Translations under genes and position numbers: made by a program
Assembly: GCA_001643675.2 (NCBI GenBank)
Contig: LSRY02000020.1
Coordinates: 811,001-875,000 of the forward strand
Reading direction: 5' to 3'
From: Monocercomonoides exilis
Lineage: Eukaryota > Preaxostyla > Oxymonadida > Polymastigidae
Length of the DNA stretch: 64,000 nucleotides
The notes under the pieces: model-generated
What the model was told of the DNA's origin: nothing
The model's input: only the letters and a program-made list of their open reading frames with translations
Databases searched by the model: none
In this document: piece by piece, positions 56,713 through 64,000 of the stretch
How positions within the stretch are numbered: the first letter of the stretch is position 1
Layout: each line of letters starts with the position of its first letter

Positions 56713-59700
56713 ATGAATCAACCCTTGAACGTTGGAATTGATGTTGGTTCTACCACCGTCAAGATATCTATTTTCGAAAATGGAAAACCTATATTTGAGA
56801 AATACGAAAGACACAAGTCTGAATTTTTTTTGCTGTTTAAAGTGTTGCATGTTTTATATTTTTGACACTGTTTTACAGATTTGATGTCGAAAAAACGATT
56901 CGGACTTTTTTCGATGAAGCAATGCCAATTTTGAAAGATAGATTTATTACAGTTTGCTTAATTTTTTATTTCTAGCTGATTTTGGTTAAATTTGATTTGT
57001 AGATTTGTTTGACTGGATCTGCTGGAATGCAAGTATCTGAAGCGTTGTCAATTCCATTTGTTCAAGAAGTTGTTTCATGTACACTTGCAGTTCGAAAATT
57101 ACTACCACCTGTTGATGTCATTTTGGAATTGGGAGGAGAAGATGCTAAGATTGTATATTTTACAGAAATAGATGGGCAAAAAACTGTAACATCCAAAAGC
57201 TTATCTTCTGAAACTGCAAGTTCCAGCAGTTCGACAAAAGAAGAAACAAAGCCTTGTTCATCTGCTTGCAGCTCATCATCAAATGAAAGCTCGTCATGTT
57301 CTTGCTCTGATTGTTCTTCGCCAAAAGACCGAAATGTTGCAATTGATTCTCGAATGAACACAATGTGCGCAGCAGGTACTGGTGCTTTTATCGATCAAAT
57401 GGCTGCACTTTTGGAAACTGATGCTGAGGGATTGAATAACTTAGCAAAAACATACACACATCTTTATACAATTGCTTCTCGATGCGGCGTTTTTGCAAAG
57501 TCTGATGTGCAACCGTTGCTCAATGAAGGTGTACCAAAGAGTGATGTTGCAGCTTCTGTTTTGCAATCAGTTGTCAATCAGACAATTTCTGGTTTGGCAT
57601 CTGGAAAGCCCATCAAAGGCAGAGTTGCATTTTTGGGAGGGCCTCTTCATTTTTTGAGTGAACTGCGTAACATGTTTATCAAGACACTTGCGTTAGTAGA
57701 TGAATCCGAAATCAATACCATTTTGAGCGAGAAAAGAGAACCGGAAGGCGAAGAAGGCAAAAAATTTATTCGCTACGGAACTGGCCTGCTTCCTGAGAAT
57801 GCTCAGTTTTATGTGGCAAGAGGAGCAGCGCTTTATTCAGCATCTCAAACACCATTCCCAACAGCATTTTTGCAAGGGCGTATCGAAAAGATGTCTGACA
57901 AACTGCGAGCGGCTTCGTATAAGCAGTTGCTTCCGCCTCTGTTTGAATCTGCTGAAGCTTTGAATGCATTCAGAGAGCGTCATTCACATTCAGTTGTTCC
58001 TCGGTTCAGCATGGAAAATGCGCGTGGTCCTTTGTTTTTGGGGATTGACTGTGGGAGCACAACGATAAAAGGGTGCCTGACGAACTTGAAAGGAGAGGTT
58101 GGGTGGATGTACTACACAACTCATCAGGGAAACCCGTTGAAAGCTGCAATAGACATGTTCACCAGCATGTGGACGAGCATTCTTGAAGAGCCAAAACCTA
58201 CTGAAGAAGAAAAAGCAGCGGGGAAAGGTGAAAACGGCTTTGAAAAGCCGTTTATTGCGCGTGCTGTGGCGACTGGATACGGAGAGAATCTGATCAAAGC
58301 AGCGTTTTTGGTAGACGACGGGATGGTGGAGACGATGTGCCATTTGAAGGCAGCGCAGTTCTTCCAGCCAGATGTGGACTTTGTGCTTGATATCGGAGGG
58401 CAGGACATGAAGAGCATGACGATCGATGTCGATGTCTCTGAGAAAAGTCCCAGTCCGAGCCCGAGTCCCAGTGCAAGTGCAAGCGCCAGTGCTTCATCGC
58501 AGTCTTCTTCTTCTTCTTCTTCCAGCTCAAATGACTCGGTGGAGAAGCGACGCAGAAGCGGAGGTGTCATCTCAACTATCTGCTTGAATGAAGCCTGCTC
58601 GTCTGGTTGTGGGTCATTCATTCAAACTCTGTCAGCCACTTTGGAAATGCCAATTACAGAATTTTCAGCAGCTGGCTTGCGTTCAAAGCAGCCTGTGGAT
58701 TTGGGCAGCAGATGCACTGTGTTTATGAACAGTCGTATCAAACAGGCACAGAAAGATTGTGCAACAGTGGAAGATATTTCTGCTGGACTTGCATTGTCCA
58801 TCATTAAAAATGCACTGTTTAAAGTCATTCGTATACACGATCCGAAGGAGCTTGGGACGAAAGTTGTGGTACAAGGAGGGACATTTTTGAATGATTCCGT
58901 TCTTCGTGCAGCGGAGATTGTGTTTGACACAACAGTTGTGCGACCTGATATTGCTGGGCATATGGGCGCCTTTGGAGCTGCGCTGGTTGCACAGGAGCAG
59001 TGGGAAAAGCTGAATGCGGAAGTGGCGAGTGCAGTGGCAGACACAACAACCAAGCAAGATGAAGGAGAAGTGGATAGAGATGAAACCCCGATGGACGATG
59101 AAGACACAGCTGAGATGACGAAGGAGCTGAAGAAAGGGTTGAGTCAGACATCGTTCTTGTCGTTGCAGGACATCAAAGAACTGAAATGGGAGTCGACAAG
59201 CAGGAGATGCGGGCAGTGCGTCAACAACTGCCAACTGACTGTGCATCGCTTCTCTCATCATGATGGAGCTGAGCACATCAGTGGTAACAAATGCGAAAGA
59301 GGGTTGCCACCGGACCAGCGCCGAATTGACCAGACGCTCCCAGATCTGGTAGCGTGGCATCGGCAGCGTGTGTTCTCGCCAAAGCTGTACACACCACTGC
59401 TTCCGAAGGATGCGCCAAGAGGCACATTAGGAATTCCCCGAGCTTTGTTTATGTGGGAGGACTATCCGATGTGGTTCACTGTGTTTACGAAGCTGGGATT
59501 TCGAGTTATTATTTCGCGCGAGTCAAATGAGAAGATGCATTTGAAGGCAATGGAGACTATCCCATCTGAGGCTGCATGTTATCCAGCAAAGCTGATGCAT
59601 GGCCATGTGGCAGATCTGATTGAACGCAAAGTGGATGCTATTTTCTTCCCGATGCATTTGTATGGAAGGAAAGAAGTGAAAGATGCGCCAGAACATTTCT

Positions 59701-62096
59701 ACTGTGCCCTGTTGTCTACATATGCTGCGATGATCAACAACTCGTTTGATTTTAAAAAGCTTGGTATTAAATACTTTATGCCTCCAGTGCTTATCTATGA
59801 GGAAGATAAAGGAGCAAAGCGCTTTGGAGAGGAAGTTCACAAAATGTGGCCAGAAATCAAAAAAAGCGAAGGAAGAGACGCGTTTGCTGCGGGATGCAAG
59901 GCGTTTAAGGAGTGGAGAGAGGAATACAGGAGGAAAGGAGAAGAAGCGATCCAGCTGTCTCGCTCAAAGGGGAAGCCACTTGCAGTGCTTGCAGCGTATC
60001 CCTATCAGCTCGATGGCATCCACTGCGGGGCGATTACTCCGATGCTTCTGCAGGAAGGTTATACTGTTCTGACTGCTGATGCTATAGCTCATTTGGGTGC
60101 AGACGCGAAAATGCCGTATGAGATACTCAACATGTACTCGATGGACGGTCGCATTTTGGAGGCTGCAAAGTATGTGTGCAAAGACGGGAATGAAGACTTT
60201 ATATTCATTTATCTCTCTTCCTTTGGGTGTGGGGTGACTCCCTCTTGCCACGAGCAGTGCTGCTCCTGGTTGAAATTTAAGGGAAGAATGTATGCGAACA
60301 TCAAAATCGATCAGGCACTCAACATGGGAGCAGTGCGTGTTCGTATTCGGTCTCTTGTTGCTGCCCATCGCATGCAACGCTATCGGCACACACTTCCCTT
60401 GGTTGCTCCTTCATCTTCTCCAGCTGCCTCTTCCCCTCCAGCTGCAGACACACCATCATCTTCATCAACACCTTCAAGTTCACCTTCGCCTTCGCAGTCA
60501 GCAGGTGCGACACCTGTTTCATTCAAAAAGGAACTGGTTGAGGTTGTTGTGAAGCAAGGACTGAAATCGATTCCCAAGAAGCCATATACAGTGCTTGTTT
60601 CAAACTTTTCTGAAGAGCACACGGATGGATATTGTGCAGGGCTCAACAGCGAAGGATGGAACTTTGTTGTGTGTCCTGATTTCAAGCAGCAGGAGACTGT
60701 TGACATGGGGCTGCGGTACGTGAACAACGACTGCTGCTATGGAGCTATCCTGATTGTTGGAGGTATAATCTTAGCGCTGAAAAAGGGGCTGTATGATCCA
60801 GATAAGACCCACGTGGCGTGGATTCATATGGGCGGCTCGTGCAGTTCGAGGAGCTTGGCGTTTACCATCCGCCGTGGGCTTATTCAGGCTGGCTATCCAC
60901 AAGTTGGAGTGTCTGAGTTCAACTACAATTTCTTGTGCAATCCTGAACTGAGCATATCGCAGACATTGAGAGTTAACTATGCGTTTGTGATGAATGATTT
61001 GCTGACTCGCCTGTATCACAGGTGCCATCCGTACGAAAAGGAAAAGGGATCTTCGATGAAGCTTTGGAAGGAATGGAAAGAGAAAACGCTCAAGCACGTT
61101 GAAAAGGGATCGATTTTGAAGACCAAGTCGTTCATGAAGAAGATGGTGAAAGCATTTGAGAAGCTGCCACTGGTGACAGAAGAGAGAACGAAGCCGCGTG
61201 TGGGTATCATCGGAACTATGTGCAAAGTGGAGCCAGAGTTCTACTATTGGCTGCTCGACTATCTTGTCGATGAAGAAGGCTGCGAAGTGTCTGTGCTGGA
61301 CTTCTATGGCTATGCTATTGCTCCGTCGTACAACGCAATGAATGCATACAACACATACTCATTCCCGTTCATGATGAAAGTTGGGGGATTCTTTGCAAAC
61401 AAGATGATTGCGACTTTTATCGACTGGGGAAGTGCTGCATTGAAAGGGTCAAAAAGATTTGATCCGATGATGCCGATGAGCACGGTGCTTGAGCGCACGT
61501 GGTCGATTGTGCCCAAATACCACATTTCCGGGGAAGGGTGGTTCTACACCTCGCAGTTTGTGTTTCTCCTTGACCAAGGCGTGGACAACTTCATCTGCAC
61601 CACGCCGTTTGACTGCATGCCTGTGCATCTCGGCTGCCGGGGTGCGATGAAGCAGCTGAAGGAGATGTTCCCGAAGCTGAATGCGTGCATTCTTGATTTC
61701 GATGCTGGGACCTCGCGAATGAACCTGACGAACAGGATTCGGCTGATGCTGAACTCGATGCCTGAGAGGCAGCTGTCTGGTCCCAAGAAGACTTTGTGCT
61801 CGCTGGTTGACTTGGAAGATCTTGTTGCTCGTGATGCATCACAAACATCTGTTGATTCATCATCAGAATCTGCATCAGCATCTTCTTCTTCTTCTTCTTC
61901 ACAAGATGAATTTGCTGGAAAGATGCCAATGGCAATGGAATGCAAGCCGTCTGCTTGCCGCTCTTGCGCCTCGTCTGCTACGTGCTCTATTTTGAGCTCT
62001 GCTTTGTTGCAAAGCAGCACCTCAAGTACGCCTTCGTCTATTCCTTCTGCTGCCCCGCAAGATCAACCAGTCGCACAGGCAACAACACCTTCATAG
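56713..62096 (+). CDS. 2-hydroxyacyl-CoA dehydratase activase-like fusion (BadF/BadG + DUF2229), 1,756 aa
   Basis: Three exons: 56713-56816, 56879-56951 and 57003-62096. There are two tandem ASKHA ATPase domains. The first has GIDVGSTTVK, LGGEDAKIVYF, MCAAGTGAFIDQMA and SRCGVFAKSDV. The second has GIDCGSTTIKG, LDIGGQDMKSM, EACSSGCGSFI and SRCTVFMNSRI. Each has the Cys pair that in bacterial HgdC-type activators binds a shared [4Fe-4S] cluster. Next comes CGQCVNNC and a DUF2229-like region (PRALFMWEDYPMWFTVF, SEAACYPAKLMHGHV), then a long C-terminal part. Such about 1,400-residue proteins are known from anaerobic bacteria. They are thought to use ATP to drive low-potential electron transfer. 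The eukaryotic copy carries Ser-rich inserts (residues about 126-173, 540-578 and 1195-1229, plus the C-terminus) and two 5' introns. The partner dehydratase is not in this window. Bacterial origin is inferred. Confidence 0.9.
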
Positions 62097-63088
62097 AAGA
62101 ATTACAATGTTTGTTTTTTGAGAGTTTTTTTTATAAAAGAATAAAAGAATATTTCATTGGATTATCCATTTTAATGCATTAACGTTATGATTTTGTTAAT
62201 CTCGTTGATTAGTTTTATAAATAACAATGATATTTTTCTTGTTATATAATTGTTTGAAGTATAAGTATATTCATATTTTCCGAAAAAGTTTTGATAATTT
62301 GTTGCTTCTTTATTACAAATCTATGATGCTGTTTCTTTTTTTTAGAATGTTTCCTTTTTGACTCTGTTCCAAGAGGATATCTGGCAAACAGATGTATTTT
62401 GATTCTTCTGAACGAGTATTTGATTAGAAGCTCGGTAAACTCTGATGCTTCAGTCAATACTCATCGGCTTAACTGTTCGGTCGAATCTACTTCTTCTTTT
62501 AATCAGATGTTCTTTGTCACTCGCTTTCAGTCATATTAGCATTATATTTAATTGATTATTTGAATTCTTTTTGTCTTTTCTTTTCTTTTTTAATGACAAT
62601 TGTATTTTTCATCACTAAATGAAGTAGTTACAAAGTATTAATAGCAATACGAACAATTGAAACTCACATGAACTATCAATTCACACTTTCTTTAAAAAAG
62701 AATATGTATTAGCAGATAATTTGTTTCTGTCTAATCTGTTTTTTATTTTTGTCTTCTAATTGAAATTGGATTTAAAAACTTTTCAAGTCAATTTTGAAAA
62801 AAATGGAGCATTGATGCTATTCTCCTTTTTTGTTGTTTATTTCAAACTGCCTTTCGTCTGATATGCAGTTTTCATGTATTTCGAAGTCTTTTTGACGAAT
62901 TTTTCAACTTTGAACTGAATCAAAAAATGAATCCAAATGAAAAATAAAAAGAAAAAATAGAAAGATAGAAAGAAATTTTCAATAAAAGCAATTCAAATAG
63001 ATATTGTAACAAAAATGATAACTCGGAAGTACACTCATCAATGAAAAGAAAGATTTAATTTGAACGTTTCATTTTTTATTTTTGAAAT
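62097..63088. other. Intergenic, convergent 3' regions
   Basis: AT-rich 992-bp gap. Small ORFs are not supported by domain or splice evidence. No tRNA-like or other RNA structure was recognised. Confidence 0.5.
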
Positions 63089-64000
63089 TTAAAAGCAAAT
63101 CAAATAGTCACAAAGATTTCTAGAAAAGCGAACATTACAATACTTAAAGATCTTTTGGTTAGTGATGATTAATATTATGTCTTCATAGCCTTTTTCCTCA
63201 GTCAGCTCATAAATTTCTCTCTTCATCTTCTTTATTGTTGCTTTATCCTTCTCTGAACTCGTCTTTATACACATGTTTTTTGTTAGCAATGAAAAGAATT
63301 GCAGTCCGTATGCAACTATTTCAATCTCCAATTTCGCTTGAAGCATTTTTTCAGAAAAGAAATCAAAGACTCTTAACTTCAATGAATGATTTTCTCTAAA
63401 TGTTGCTTCATTTATTATTTTCTCAATAATTGCACTGCAATGATCCTTTATTCTTCTGTGATATTTCTTTGATGCTTTATTCAGTTTCGCAACACATGCA
63501 AGCAACTGAACCAATTCTTCTTCTTTCCATAATCCACAAAGTTGAAAACGTGTGTCAATCATTTTCAGCCATCTTCGAATAATGAGTGCTTCTTTCTTTT
63601 GCGCTAATTTTTCTTTGTCTTTCTTCCAATCAACAGTTCTTTCCAGTTCGCCTATTTCTAGCAATGTCTCTTTCGCAAATTGCAACTCAGTCATATATAT
63701 TTTTTGAACATCCAAGAAGTATATCCTGTCAAAGAAAAACTCCCAAGCGCATTGATACGCAAGATGTGTAAGGTTGCGGGCTTGCTGATGATATTTAATT
63801 ATTTCTGTTATTTCTGTTAAATAAAATTCTTTTTCAACAAACTTGCATTTATAAATATAAATGACAAGAGAAAAGCCAAATTGTATAAAAAATTAATAAA
63901 AATTTCAATTGCTTGAGATAAAAAGGCAATGTTCACACGCTAAACATTTTTGTCCTTGTCAAAGCTAATAGCGACTTTTCAACCTCTTTTTTCTCTTTCT
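63089..64000 (-). CDS. Unrecognised helical protein, C-terminal part (cut by window edge)
   Basis: Two exons are visible: 64000-63939 (partial) and 63841-63089, joined across a 97-nt intron starting GTGTGA. The 271 residues seen are alpha-helical and Lys/Glu/Leu-rich (for example EIIKYHQQARNLTHLAYQCAWEFFFDRI, read in shorter pieces: HLAYQCAWEFFFDR). The composition is that of HEAT/armadillo-like or helical-bundle proteins. The C-terminus is FSRNLCDYLICF. No family is recognised. The gene continues beyond base 64000. Coding status is supported by the continuous, complex frame and a good splice junction. Confidence 0.6.

Noticed and set aside
1-64000. Alternative genetic code with TAA/TAG as Gln, known in some oxymonads
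   Set aside because: Conserved genes (EF-1alpha, RRP4, RBX1, GH47) end at TAA or TAG exactly where the families end, and no in-frame TAA/TAG occurs in them.

Overview
The window reads as nuclear DNA of an anaerobic flagellate protist. The best match is an oxymonad (Preaxostyla, a Monocercomonoides- or Blattamonas-like organism). The signs are AT-rich, gene-dense DNA, many very short spliceosomal introns, a eukaryotic EF-1alpha, a BBSome subunit, an SF-assemblin-like fibre protein, giant membrane proteins built of bacterial-type right-handed beta-helix modules, and genes that look bacterial in origin (GH19 lysozyme/chitinase, a 2-hydroxyacyl-CoA dehydratase activase). All genes use the standard code with TAA/TGA/TAG as stops. 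The taxon is inferred from gene content; no database search was possible.

Layout. 1-924: 5' part of BBS1 (minus). 1350-10193: giant single-exon beta-helix membrane protein (plus). 10856-12003: SF-assemblin-like protein (minus), divergent from the exosome cap subunit RRP4 (12033-13534, plus) with only 29 bp between the start codons. 13535-15950: gene-poor gap holding a non-autonomous transposon. 15951-23734: second giant beta-helix receptor with a pseudokinase-like tail (minus), divergent from EF-1alpha (23983-25329, plus). 25674-28888: Ser/Lys-Glu low-complexity protein. 28889-31063: gap with two more copies of the transposon family. 31064-35048: a C2H2 zinc-finger protein and a coiled-coil protein. 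35806-36778: membrane-anchored thioredoxin/PDI-like protein (minus), divergent from a secreted LysM-GH19 hydrolase (36958-37764, plus). 38556-38941: RBX1-like RING protein. 39152-40819: GH47 alpha-mannosidase (minus). 41298-41756: TM2-domain protein (minus). 41931-44053: unrecognised Ser/Pro-rich protein. 44657-56526: a 3,887-residue leucine-rich-repeat/PP2C phosphatase (minus), divergent from a 1,756-residue CoA-dehydratase activase-like protein (56713-62096, plus). 63089-64000: C-terminal part of an unrecognised helical protein (minus).

Most gene models were rebuilt by following reading frame, GT/AG borders and homology across introns. I modelled 39 introns, typically about 40-70 nt; 29 begin GTNTG, so the local 5' splice consensus is GT(T/A/G)TG rather than GTAAG. 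Several genes start in a short 5' exon, including a 3-nt coding exon (ATG alone) in RBX1. The thioredoxin gene carries its CGYC redox site on a 28-nt microexon.

The strongest new observation is a family of about 256-269 bp inverted-repeat elements (three copies), each flanked by a perfect 4-bp target duplication. Functional themes are secretory-pathway folding and glycan trimming (thioredoxin, GH47), cell-surface and signalling proteins (two beta-helix proteins, LRR-PP2C, TM2), bacterial prey digestion (LysM-GH19), cytoskeleton/flagellum (BBS1, SF-assemblin) and housekeeping (EF-1alpha, RRP4, RBX1).
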